Assembly: GCF_027744825.2 (NCBI RefSeq)
Contig: NC_071342.1
Span: 10,869,501 to 10,933,500, forward strand
Direction: 5' to 3'
Length of the DNA: 64,000 nucleotides
Source of the DNA: Synchiropus splendidus
Taxonomy: Eukaryota > Chordata > Actinopteri > Syngnathiformes > Callionymidae
The position numbers were made by a program, and so were the translations under genes. Below are positions 52,301 to 61,560 of the stretch, one piece after another; the stretch's first letter is position 1, and each line of letters opens with the position of its first letter. The notes below the pieces were generated by a model that saw only the letters and a list, made by a program, of their open reading frames with translations, made no database searches and was not told the DNA's origin.

Positions 52301-55300
52301 GCAGATCCGTGTTTCTCAGGGTGGCCTGGGAACACCACCACATGACTACTGTTTCTACACTTCACAGATATAAACTTCTGAATTATATATTGTTATTAAG
52401 GCATGTTCGTCAAACACTCACGATTAACAAAGTTCCACCTTTTTTTTTTCAGCTATCTCCAAATTTAGGTCAAAACCAGGCAAGTGAAATTTCTTGTCAA
52501 TTGTGAGTTCATAAAATAATTGGGTTCATGTCAATGTCCATAATTATTGCCATCTGTGTGTCAGTTGTGCAGAGAAACAAAATGCAAGACTATTGACTTT
52601 TTTTTTATTTATACAGCTGGTAAGATTTCGGTTATATCCTTTATCTCAGCCATTCTATTAGTACCAGTCAAGAGAGCTCCTTTGGCGTCAACATTAGCTA
52701 ACACTACTCATCCATATCTTCATGAAGTTGTTTATCCATCACCACTTGAGGAGTCATGTGCATCAACACAGCATCCTCATTATCGGTCTGACCTGAACCA
52801 TCCTGATCGCCCCAGAACTACAGCTCATAAAAAATAAATAAATATCTGATTGCAACGCGGCTAACTTATTCTGCTCAAGCTCTTGCCCTGCTCGTCCTCT
52901 CGCTCATCTCTTCTCCAGCTATTCCAGTCTCACATATTGCAGCATCATAATCTGATCGCAGCCCTCAGGGAGGCCGCAGCCCTGAAAGAGATATGAGTCG
53001 ATCGAGCCGGGGTAAAATCCCGGTTTGCTCGCGCAAGGATTCTAAGGGCTCCGACTGATTGCCGCCAACCCAGGCGGCGTGACCCCATGGCGACGGATAA
53101 CACAGCCCCAATCGGGCTCCTCGGGCGGATGTTGAAAGTGTTCAAGGGTTCACATAAACACATCAATCGACGTCTCTGATGTCTGACAGGGAGAGTCCAT
53201 GGCAACTGCGCCGACAAATTGGACTCACCTGAGAGAAGACTTTTTCCTTGATTCAAAGACCACAGAACCTGGTGGTAAAAATGATGGATAGTGCTGGATC
53301 AGGAGAGACCACCACCTGAATACTTATTAAAGGCAGAGCTCACTCCAGATAGGAGCATACCTGGGGATCCCAACACAGAAATCAATACAGTCAAACAGGT
53401 CGACATCCGCTGCATTTGAGGAAACTTCAGTGAGACTCAAAAGTCATTCACTAACTGACTTTCTGCCTCTTACTTCATAAAGGCTAAGGTCGAGTGGGTC
53501 AAATGTCAATCCCAGCTATACGGGACGAAAGACAGGTGAGAGCACTCTGGACATATATGAAAAAATGCTAAAGGCCCATTTAATGTTACACATGGATCCG
53601 GATACAAATGGAGCCTGCAGTGAGGATGAACATGAAAGAAAGCCGAAAGAGTCAGTACTTTGGTCAGGGAACCAAAGTACTATGGCAGGTTCCCCTCCAT
53701 TGTGGGTGAAGGGACACTGTAAAGGTCTGGAATCATAGAGTCTAGAGCCTAACTCCCATTGTAAAAAATGTTGTCATGGCGAAACATTTCTCCAATTTGA
53801 TCCCATTTATTCTCAGCACTCATCTTGTGTTTTTCCTCTCAGAACATTTAAGGCTTGTGCAGAAGAGGATGAGCTGAAGGTTCTGCCAATCTGAAGAGGG
53901 TTAAGATTTATATGCTGTGCACAATCTCACGGGTTCAAGAGCAGTCCATGACCTGTATCATAAATCATTTCACCCACCTCAATCTATTCTCCATTCCACG
54001 CTGTGCTTAAATTGTTCAGCTTCATCTTCTGAGGTTCAGTTTCCAAACGAAAAATATACTCGGCCTCATGATGTACAGCGGGCCATTCATTTGTCTTAAC
54101 TTCTTAATGGGGTTGTGTTGTCCAACGGTTGGCAGACAGCTACGGTTCAAGTTCATCGCTTGGCAAGAACAAATCAGCTAAGTGAAGGGAAAGGACATCC
54201 ATCATGACTTGAAGAACTTGAAGGTCGGTCAGTCCTAAAATGCGTCCCTGAGTGAAGTCACAAAAAGCATGAAGCGGAACGACAAAACTGGCTCCAATAC
54301 GGAAGTTGCCCATAGCTTGTATGGAGCCCTAAAGAAGGGTATCATGTGACAACTTTTTAAATGCAAGATGAAGAAACTGAAACCAATGAATGACCCACCC
54401 CCCAGAAACACATGAATAGCCCTTATTCAACACACTCCTGTCACTGTTGACCTGTTTAACTGAGGGACAAAGTCAGAAGCTTTCTATAGACGAGTACAGG
54501 TCATGCCAAAAACAGCGACTGTTTACTCAAAGAAAGCGGTGGCCTGCAAAGTGAAAGTCCAGGAAAAGCTTGGAGGCTAAGCTTCAGGCGATGCCTCCAG
54601 ATTCGTCACTCCAAACTTTCCTTCACCGAAGTCAGGCTCGAGCACAAAATGCAAAGATGCACATGAAGATTAAAATCTGACTGATGCAAATTTCCAAAGT
54701 TTATATTCCGCATCTGAATTGTTCTCATGACAGAAGCTGCAGAGGTCTGCACATGAAAAAACTTGCGCTTGCACCATTACCATGGCTCTGTCTTCTCTCC
54801 TATTAAATATTTAGCTGCAATTGCTACCCTTCACAGTGAATGCACCATCTGTCGCAATGGTGGCCAAGTTAAACAAATATTTGTCGCTGTCAAGTCATGA
54901 GAGATTATTTGGCCCTGCAGAATGCTCAACAAGGTGTTTAGTGTCAACTGTATCTGAGTGTCTAACAAACCATGAAACTCACCCATCCACCAGCACAACA
55001 ACCTCTAGATCAGAGGAAAGTGCTAGTAATTATTACACCACTCAATTCAATTGTTCCATTTTTTTAAGGTGTTAAGGAAAGTTAAAAGACCCTCATGCAA
55101 AATTCCTAACATAAAGACAACCCTACTCTAAGCAGTCATGGCCCTCAAGAGCCTGGCAATCATGTCATCCCTTCCACGTTTAATTCGTTTTACGGCACTT
55201 CAACCTGAAGTGGCTGCTCCTGTGGGACACTCGCGATGTCCTGCACAGATGGGTCGACTAACAACACCAGCTGCTGGTACGTATGTGTGTGTATTTAGGA

Positions 55301-58300
55301 GAACGAGTGCATGCATGTGTAACAGTATAACGACAAAAGATCAGCGATACGAAGAGTGCTGTGTATTTGTATTTGACAAATAACACACCAGCGGCGTGAG
55401 CTCCCGTTTATTTGTTGAGCGTGACAACTTGAGGACTTTCTGAATGTCCCAGGTCGAGCTACGCTCAGAAACACAAAAGCACAAGCGATGACTATCAGGC
55501 TCCAGATGGCTGAGGTATTCACAAGCCAAATTAGTTGGACACGAGTGGGATTAGGAGCAGGAACCTCAGGAACAATGGCGGGACAACAATTCACTGCGCT
55601 ACCTTTGGTGCAATTACTTTAGCCAGGCAAACTATGTTCATTAAAATGGAATGGTATTTAGATAAGGTCATTCAGATTAGAGGAAACTCTGCAGGAGCTC
55701 ATTATAGTTGCTCTCAAAGAATGGTCATGTTTCCGCCTAAAAGTCAGGTCTGGGACCAGATTTTACACAGCGTACTTCAAGCCCATCAGTGTGTAAAATG
55801 TAAATGCAAACGTAAAGCTACAACTTACCAGCACCAAATCCTCAGTGCGTCGAAGCTTTCCCTTGTCTGCCCATTGCAGAAAACTTAATGGTGCAGGTCA
55901 AAACCATCTTAACCCTTTAGTCACCATCTAGTTGCCAGTGTCAGGATTTGTCATGCATAAGCAAATTACTTCGCCCAGAAAGGTCAGAGATTTATGAAAC
56001 TGTCATCACAGTAGCTCTGAGGCAGGACCACCCAGATCAGATTCAGCAGGACATGCACTGTGGGCGAACTTTATCAAACATGATACATGTAAGGGAAGTA
56101 GACATTATTATGAGCATTCCTTTAGTTTTGTTCAGAAGGATTTCAGTACCAACTATGGCACAGTAACAACAGCAATAATATTTTCAGCTTCCTTCACAAG
56201 GAATTCTCTCAGGGGGAGATAGCATCAGCACCATGACTGAACCGTTCCTCGAACTGAACGGAATGGCAGTTGTACGACAGTGACCGAGTGTGCTGACACT
56301 TTGGTTTTTAAAACTGCAGCAGAAAAAGCTAAAATCCCTCCATCATACACGTTATCTTCCCCTGCCAGCTTTCACTTAACCACCAGACCCACGCAGCCAT
56401 TTGAACATACATGTGTGCATATGATGAGACGGAATTTGCGCTCAAGCTTTTCTCTTTCATCACAAGTCTACCTCATTCATTTACATACGGGCAATTTGTG
56501 CAAGTCAGCAAAAGCCGCACATTTTTAACTTGAAAAGCACATCAGTCTGTTGATCTGCTTTTAGAAATAATTTGATTCCCTGGGTTCTCCGTTCTTTTTT
56601 TAAAACAATTGATGTTAGCTGACATCCTCTCCGGCACAATATCTTGACATTTCCGTTTTAAGCCCTGAGGCTGGAGAGCCGGGGGGGCGACTTGCATGAC
56701 AATGATCCAAATATTTGGACACTGCTTTCCTGCCTAAAGGCGGGTAAAAGTTGTTGTTTTTTCTCAACAGACAGGAAATCTGACCACAACAAACATGCAA
56801 AAACCCTGCTTCTAAAACAATAAGAACAGAAACATGGAAACCAGCATGATGAAAGGAGCAAAAAAAAGAGTTGCCAAACACTTCCTGTCTTTCCTGGAGT
56901 GTGAGAGGGACTTTTTTGTTTTGGCGGTGAGCGTTTGATCTTGTCCTCTACGAGGACCACAGACACACCATTAGCGTTGGCAGATATCTGCAGCTATTAC
57001 ACATCACACAGAATACTTTGTCCTTGACTGTCCACTTCCACTGCTGCACTTCCTCAGGCCTCGACATGGTGATAACTTTTAATAAGCAATTAAAGGATTG
57101 ACATTTTTTTTAAGCAAATATAAATCCAAAGGGAGAGAAATAACCTGAGGGTATTGACGTGTGCCTCTCTTTCACCTTCACTTGCGTCTCTGTGACTTAG
57201 GTCTCAACTACCCAACTAACAAATACCACAGTTGTGAAAGATGAAAGACTTCGATTTTACGAACATTTCACAAAATGGGACGTGGAACACATCTGGACAC
57301 AACCTGATTATGATTCACAGTAAAGGAGCACATCGGTATATTTCAATCCACCAGTAGAATTCAACGTAGCTCAGGTAGATCAAAGAGTCTTTTCAAACAC
57401 TAGTGTCGCCTGATGTTCAGTAAGTTAGAACATTTGCTACTTTCCACCTTTGATTCCAACTAGCTGTTCCAGAATCGAGGCTTAAATCTCAAGGGCTTTT
57501 TCCCGTAAGGGTGACTTGACTTTGGAACATTCTATCCGAGTCTGAGCTCTTTTAAAACACACCCTGTGATAGTCAACGTAGGGGAGCTACCATACAGTAT
57601 ATACCAATTGACATGACCAGTGGTGGTACAGCAAGGTCATTTTGCAAGACTTATGATACTGGAGTGCTGGATCTTAGAAGGATGAAGACTGATAAACCAC
57701 ATTGGATCTGTTCGACAGTGAATGACCAGGAAGCAAAAGGAGAATTGTGGCCACAAAGAGGCTTCCTGTATAGAGCAGCTAAAACAAAAGTTTGTTCGAA
57801 GACCTGGCGTCTGCTTTAAGAGAGTCCAGATGGGCGTTTGCTCCATGACTAAATCCTGGACACAAAGTCTGCTGAGCGTCAGACTGATCAGCATTCAGTA
57901 AACACCAGCCTTTCTCCCCTTCTCTTTTCAATCGCTGCATTTCTTCTGCACACATTTTGCTGAAGGATCCGCAGGGAGGACAAGAATCACTGCTGTTTAC
58001 ACACTTCATCCTCAGGAGGGTGAAAACCAGCGCAGCAAGCAGATAAAATTAAAGGAGGACTGCACTAATCTATACGTCTCGAGGTCAAATACAATGAAAA
58101 AAAAAAGATCAAGCAAGCAATCGACCAAAGTGGCGCATTTGCAATAAATGCTAATAAAGTGCGATTAGCCAGGTTTTGAGCTCATCTGGAAATTGAACTT
58201 CTTAATAGCTGCAACATGGCACCATATGCAGCATGTGAGAGGCCTCTTGAGAACACCTGTGCTGCTGCACTCGGTGCCCGGACTCTATTATGATGCGATG

Positions 58301-59551
58301 AGGCTGCAGGACTCAGACATATTGTCTTAGCACTCCTCTTTGTCCTACTACTGAGGGAAAAAAAGCGCCTGCTCTCAGAGGGCACTTTTGTTTGATGGAG
58401 CACAAATACGAGTGGGAGGGGGAGAGAGAGCACATAAACAAATGGTACACAGAGAGAGAAAGTATAGAGAAGAAAAGATAAAATGCTACTAAAACAAATG
58501 GTAACCGTGTTTTATATCGAGCTGCCCCAGTCTAACTATAATCCACTTTCACCTCACTTGTTGGACGTAATCGCATTAGTTATATGATCGAAACCATTTA
58601 TGACTGCCAACCAAAGCCTGGGGGCAGAATTTCGTCCAGCAGCCAGGGTGCAGTGAGCACAGGAATCGTCTTTAGTTTTAGTAGAAGTGCTCACAGCTGG
58701 GCATACAAGCTCTACATTTGGTAAAGGTTCTTGTCTGGGAACCAGTCCAGGATAAAAATAAGTCCTTGCCCCAGGTGGAAGTGTTCAAATATCCCCGGGT
58801 CAGGCAGGATGAAGTGCCTCCAGTAATGAGGACAGAATGTGTGCTGCTGAAATAAAGAGCTGAGCCAAAAGGAAACTCTCCTTCAAATCTCCTACCTTTC
58901 AGCAGTGAAGGAAAGAATAGATTGCGGATAAAAGAGGCCAAAATGAGTTTTCTCTGCAGGATTGCCGGACCAACACTCCTCAACAATGAGACAAACCAGT
59001 ATAGGGAGAGGAGAGGAAAGTCTAGGCTCTTTTCTTTGGCTGCTGTTCCCGGGTTACAAAACTCAGGCAGGCGGACAGATGAAGGGATATTGAAAGGCAA
59101 GACCAGTGTTTCTGCGCTTCAATAGTTCAATGCTGCGAGTGACACCGCTGTGATCAAACGGTTTCGCTGCAGGGTGTCTGGACTCTCCATTAGGGGGAGC
59201 AGCTTGGCCATCCAGCAGAGGCTCAGAGTTGAACAATGTCTGTAGCTATTGCGCTCAAACGTGCCAACAATACATTGATTATAACATGGAAGTCTGTTTG
59301 ATGCATTAAAAAATGGTGATGCTCAATATGTAATACACTTCACTTTTTGATTCATCTAGACAGAGTGACTGCGAGAGGACAGTCCAGCATACAAAACACT
59401 TCTGCAAACACTTTCAATATTGAATAAAGAGTCGAGTCAATGGATGCTGACGTACCTGCTTGTCCTTGTCTTTCGACTTGCCACTCCCCGACACCCGTGA
59501 CGAAGTGACATCCCGCGGGATGACGGAGATTTGGTGCAGTGGCATGTTCAT
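24236..59551 (-). CDS. marchf8: marchf8, membrane-associated RING-CH E3 ubiquitin ligase
   Basis: MARCH8 ubiquitinates membrane proteins such as MHC class II, CD86 and the transferrin receptor at endosomes and the plasma membrane. Core coding exons on the minus strand are 59551-59456, 38488-38438, 35437-35358, 29518-29338, 27042-26907 and 24540-24236. They total 849 bases, or 282 aa (human 291), and all phases join. Residues 1-32 are [12 protein letters not shown]..., then [17 protein letters not shown]. The RING-CH domain covers about 75-121 (C75, C78, C92, C94, H102, C105, C118, C121). TM1 is about 152-172, TM2 about 190-210, and the tail ends EVLHV. marchf8 is preferred over marchf1 because of the C-terminal tail ([18 protein letters not shown]) and the convergent alox5 neighbour, as in human. 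Alternative exons are listed separately. Confidence 0.92.
26907..27042 (-). CDS. marchf8: marchf8 exon encoding TM1
   Basis: The exon encodes [18 protein letters not shown] then [18 protein letters not shown], the first transmembrane helix, and RTADEIKH. It is 136 bases, phase 0 in and phase 1 out, and joins exactly to the terminal exon. Confidence 0.95.
27915..28198 (+). repeat. Teleost interspersed repeat, degraded, plus orientation
   Basis: The order of GGTAGTGGTTAGCACTACCA, CTAGTTTCCTCTTACAGATG, AGGTGTGAGCATGTGTGTGA and ATGGTTGTTTGTCTCTCTAC follows the layout of a very common fish repeat. A reversed copy lies 170 bases further right. Class not assigned. Confidence 0.65.
28294..28358. repeat. 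(CA)n microsatellite
   Basis: About 32 CA units with two G interruptions, lying between two oppositely oriented copies of the same interspersed repeat. Confidence 0.95.
28375..28552 (-). repeat. Teleost interspersed repeat, second copy, inverted
   Basis: GTGGGAGGAAACTGGAGAAC, then GGGAGAGCATGCAAACTCGA, GCAGTGCTAACCATTGCTCC and TGTACCGCCCGCCC are the reverse-complement layout of the repeat at 27915-28198. Confidence 0.7.
29338..29518 (-). CDS. marchf8: marchf8 RING-CH exon
   Basis: This 181-base exon starts with one base that completes Arg, then encodes [20 protein letters not shown] and onward through CELCKYEF to KLKPLRK. It carries almost the whole C4HC3 zinc-binding RING-CH domain that recruits the E2 enzyme. 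Its phase-2 entry accepts either the 35358-35437 exon or the large 34083 exon. Confidence 0.96.
29519..34082 (-). other. marchf8 intron, no gene recognised
   Basis: This intron holds a (TG)n tract at 33104-33130 and a degraded repeat-like stretch near 33480-33640. Scattered short ORFs lack any family character. Confidence 0.6.
33104..33130. repeat. (GT)n microsatellite
   Basis: About 13 GT units in a marchf8 intron. Confidence 0.95.
34083..34946 (-). CDS. marchf8: marchf8 large alternative cassette exon (long isoform)
   Basis: The reading frame is open for about 285 codons and ends SLSGDWC plus AG, with a GTGCGT donor in phase 2, so the next codon with the RING-CH exon is Arg then ICHCEG. 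The protein is Ser/Pro-rich and low in complexity, with a [10 protein letters not shown] run, [17 protein letters not shown], and an acidic [11 protein letters not shown]. The family is known to have long isoforms with an extra N-terminal region. Two acceptors exist: one opening at 34946 joins in frame to the 35358-35437 exon (about 570 aa total), and one opening at 34939 joins in frame to the 38438-38488 exon (about 541 aa). The TTG at 34925-34927 is an internal codon, not a start. Confidence 0.75.
35358..35437 (-). CDS. marchf8: marchf8 exon preceding the RING-CH domain
   Basis: The acceptor CTTCTCAG is followed by [18 protein letters not shown] and SPSSQDIC plus AG. It supplies the first Cys of the RING-CH domain. 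Phase 0 in, phase 2 out, 80 bases. Confidence 0.93.
36283..36294. promoter_or_regulatory. TAATTA palindrome, possible homeodomain site
   Basis: The perfect 12-bp palindrome AGCTAATTAGCT sits in a marchf8 intron. TAATTA is a generic homeodomain core, so function is only a guess. Confidence 0.15.
37807..38037 (-). pseudogene. Unrecognised coding-like fragment inside a marchf8 intron
   Basis: The minus strand reads a 76-codon frame ending in TAA. It contains [20 protein letters not shown], then [20 protein letters not shown] and ITKALEKKY. The hydrophobic, Lys-punctuated character looks more protein-like than other short ORFs here. Upstream the frame is interrupted, although an adjacent frame stays open. 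I do not recognise the family. It could be a decayed retrocopy or transposon fragment, or chance. Confidence 0.3.
38438..38488 (-). CDS. marchf8: marchf8 51-base exon
   Basis: The acceptor TTGTACAG opens [17 protein letters not shown], followed by a GTGAGT donor. It is phase 0 at both ends. It can therefore follow either first exon (59456-59551 or 47332-47361) and precede either downstream alternative. Confidence 0.93.
39850..40020. repeat. Retroelement-tail-like fragment
   Basis: GGCCAAACGTGGACGTATTC, ATCTGTCTGTCCATATGCGA, AACTTTCATGGTTGATTGGC and TGGTGGCGTCCTCTGGGTTC resemble the 3' tail of fish non-LTR elements. Assigned by memory of the theme only. Confidence 0.4.
43286..43682. repeat. 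Degraded interspersed repeat
   Basis: It begins CTAGGGCTGTGTATT with CATCTTGCCATACAATACAC. It ends with CAATACAATATCGCAATG and AGCATATCGCTATCTTC. This resembles a dispersed fish element whose ends carry such CGATA/ATATCG text. Class not assigned. Confidence 0.5.
46030..46075 (-). repeat. Retroelement 3' tail fragment
   Basis: Read on the minus strand, GAATTTCCCCTTGTGGGACA followed by AATAAAGAAA is the typical 3' tail of abundant fish non-LTR elements. Confidence 0.55.
47332..47361 (-). CDS. marchf8: marchf8 alternative first coding exon
   Basis: ATG at 47361 encodes the ten residues [10 protein letters not shown], followed at once by a CAG/GTACAG donor in phase 0. The next 51-base exon opens NEKPLGHS in phase 0. 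The joined N-terminus, [18 protein letters not shown], is like the short-start isoforms I recall for this family in other vertebrates. A CpG-rich stretch lies directly upstream. The resulting isoform would be 260 aa. Confidence 0.75.
47370..47860 (-). promoter_or_regulatory. marchf8: CpG-rich alternative promoter of marchf8
   Basis: CpG density is raised (for example GGTCGCCGAGG, CTACGGCAGCGCGATTTGG, ATCCGGTGCCG) relative to the surrounding intron, with a GA-rich block near 47620-47665. Its place just upstream of the [10 protein letters not shown] exon on the same strand suggests a promoter and 5' UTR. Confidence 0.55.
50364..50382. repeat. T homopolymer
   Basis: An uninterrupted run of about 19 T followed by AAGATCC. 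Confidence 0.9.
52255..52340 (+). repeat. LINE-like fragment
   Basis: ACCAGGAAGAGGCCCCAGGG and GGTGGCCTGGGAACACC resemble the 3' coding part of fish LINEs (usual text 'aggaggccccggggaag' and 'ctggcctgggaacgcc'). Short and diverged. Confidence 0.35.
58810..59010 (+). repeat. LINE-like fragment
   Basis: AATAGATTGCGGATAAAAGA, then GGCCAAAATGAGTTTTCTCT and GCAGGATTGCCGG, matches the theme 'gagattgcggatacaagcgg / ctgaaatgagtttcctccgc' of an abundant fish repeat. The reading frame has decayed. Confidence 0.6.
59456..59551 (-). CDS. marchf8: marchf8 first coding exon, distal isoform
   Basis: ATG at 59551 opens [20 protein letters not shown] and continues [12 protein letters not shown] to a CAG/GTACGT donor in phase 0. 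It corresponds to the MSMPLHQISAIP start of human MARCHF8. The exon probably begins in 5' UTR at 59647, where TCTCCTCAG is a good acceptor, so an untranslated first exon should lie further right. The intron to the next coding exon is about 21 kb. Confidence 0.92.
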
Positions 59552-59823
59552 CCCAGCAGATGCAACCAGGGACGCTCACGTACGCACTTTGTGTCCCAAG
59601 CAGAGAGCAATGACCATGATGGTGTTAACGCCCACAATTCCAGGCTCCTGAGGAGACAAGACATTTTTATCAGCAAAGTGAATGAGTCAGAGAGAAACTA
59701 GGAAACGTAATTATTTTGTGTTTCTAGCTCACACTCTTTCACTAATTATTTATGGATCTTTAAATATATTTACATGATAATTCATTGTATGTATGTTCTG
59801 TTTACATTTTACCCCACAATTAT

Positions 59824-59846
59824 CATTATTATTATTATTATTATTA
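59824..59846. repeat. (ATT)n microsatellite
   Basis: About seven ATT units within AT-rich sequence. Confidence 0.9.
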
Positions 59847-61239
59847 ATCTGAGATTATATTTACTTTCTTCACATAATTCTGGTGAGAGATCTTTTAAAA
59901 TGTAAATGTAAAGTATTTTTTAATAAAAAAATTAAAAAATATTAAAATATTATATTATTATTATCATTTTTTAAAGTAACTCTTGCAACAGTCCAGCTTC
60001 ATCTCATCGTTTATAAATCGAGATAGTGAAGACTGATCTCTTGGACAGATTATTGTCGAAGCTCTTTTAATAAAATATGTGGGAGCACAAGAACGTATCC
60101 CATTAAGTTTGACTGCTGACCTGCAGCCGAAGATCTCTGACGCAGTGACCAGCTCTCTGGTGACAGCGCGCACTACAGAGAATAATAAATGGTCAGGGAA
60201 CCAGTGATGAAGTGTGAAATAAATCAGTGCCGATGTGATCAAGGTAACGCTTTTAACCCTCAGGAGTTAAAACAGCTCCTCCAGCAGAGTGCAGCGTTGC
60301 ACAAGACTATCTCAAACAGAGCAGGCAGAGTTGCCATGTCCTGAGGAGTTACACAAGCGCTCCTTAACTTCTTCTAATGCAGCCATCTGTACTGCAACAG
60401 ACAGCAATTAAGCGCCAATATTCTAAGCACACTGCATGTGTGTGTCAGCACGCATGCTCATCTGCAAAGCTCCACACCATGAAAATGAGGAGATTAAGAA
60501 ACCAAAAAGCTGCAGACAGATGGGGGTTCAGTAAAATGTCAGTAATCAGAAGGCAACGATGAAAGCAGAGGGTGTGGGATGATGATGAAGATGACAAGAG
60601 CTTTGACTCAACGTGACAAAAAAAATACACTGTTGATGATGAAAGACATTAAAATGTATCTGATAAAGTGTAAAATAAGGCCACAGACTGATGAGTAACA
60701 GAGATGGGACAAAACCTTGATGAATGTCTTTTGGGTTTTTCACATGAGAGGTTCCGTCTACACATGGATGCCAAACATGACAACAGCCAGGCAGAGTACA
60801 GGCCAGTACATTTTGCGGTATACAGTATTTGTAGATATGACACGCCCCCCGGTGATGTCATGGCTCGCAAGCTCAGACCAACTTTTCCACTGTTGTGAAA
60901 GGCCTATGGCAGAAGTAGCACCTGCAGTATTAGTGTATTTTGATTTAAGATGGTCCTGTAGTCTACTTAACTAGATATTGGAAACCAGAAAAGCACTCAG
61001 AAAGTGCAATTCTCCGCCGAGCAGCCGCAATCCGGACATCCTGGACAAAATGCCAATCTGGCACAAATGCCAAAAATGGTCTCCCATTGTGAAAGAATCC
61101 TTTAAAAAATTCAGGGACAGTGTCTATCCAAGAGCTGTCATTGAAATAAACTCGATTCTGGATTTGCACTGACCACTGGCCACCTGTTACTGAGTAATAA
61201 CAACAATATCTACCTCCTTAAGTTTTAAATTTTTTAATA

Positions 61240-61385
61240 CCTGTACATATCAGCATCTTTTGTTTACACTGCACTGCACTTTATTACCACTTAGTTTTTA
61301 TTATTATGCTGTTGCACAAAGGAGATGCCACTTAAGTTCCATGTATCATCCGCTACAATGACAACAAAGTCTATTCTGATTCAGA
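61240..61385 (+). repeat. LINE 3' tail-like fragment
   Basis: GCACTGCACTTTATTACCAC and GCTACAATGACAACAAAGTC followed by TATTCTGATTCAGATTCTG resemble fish LINE tails that end in an 'aatgacaataaag' plus short-tandem pattern. Confidence 0.5.
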
Positions 61386-61560
61386 TTCTGATGAAAATTC
61401 AGGGATCCAGAGGGTGATCCGGATCACTCCCAAAATTCCAAGACTTGTTCCATGTCCCAGGTCACGGATTTCTTGAAAATTTCATCAAACTCCATCCATA
61501 ACTTTTGAACAAAGACAAACAGAGAGACAAACCAACGCGATCGAAAAACAACCTCAGAGG
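61386..61560 (+). repeat. Non-LTR retroelement tail-like fragment
   Basis: GGTGATCCGGATCACTCCCA, then GAAAATTTCATCAAACTCCA, CCATAACTTTTGAACAAAGA and GACAAACCAACGCGATCG follow the order of a dispersed fish retroelement tail. Confidence 0.6.

Larger units (their letters stand above)
47861..59455 (-). other. marchf8 intron (right part), no gene recognised
   Basis: Features seen: a T tract at 50364-50382, a LINE-like scrap at 52255-52340, a local CpG-rich patch at 52980-53200 and a LINE-like fragment at 58810-59010. Otherwise this is ordinary intronic sequence without recognisable exons. Confidence 0.55.

Noticed and set aside
52945..53256. 103-codon minus-strand ORF in the CpG-rich patch
   Set aside because: It is Arg- and Ser-rich as expected from CpG-rich noncoding DNA, and I saw no splice junction linking it to marchf8.
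58678..59100. 140-codon minus-strand ORF
   Set aside because: It overlaps a LINE-like fragment in the opposite orientation, so it reads as a shadow of decayed repeat sequence.
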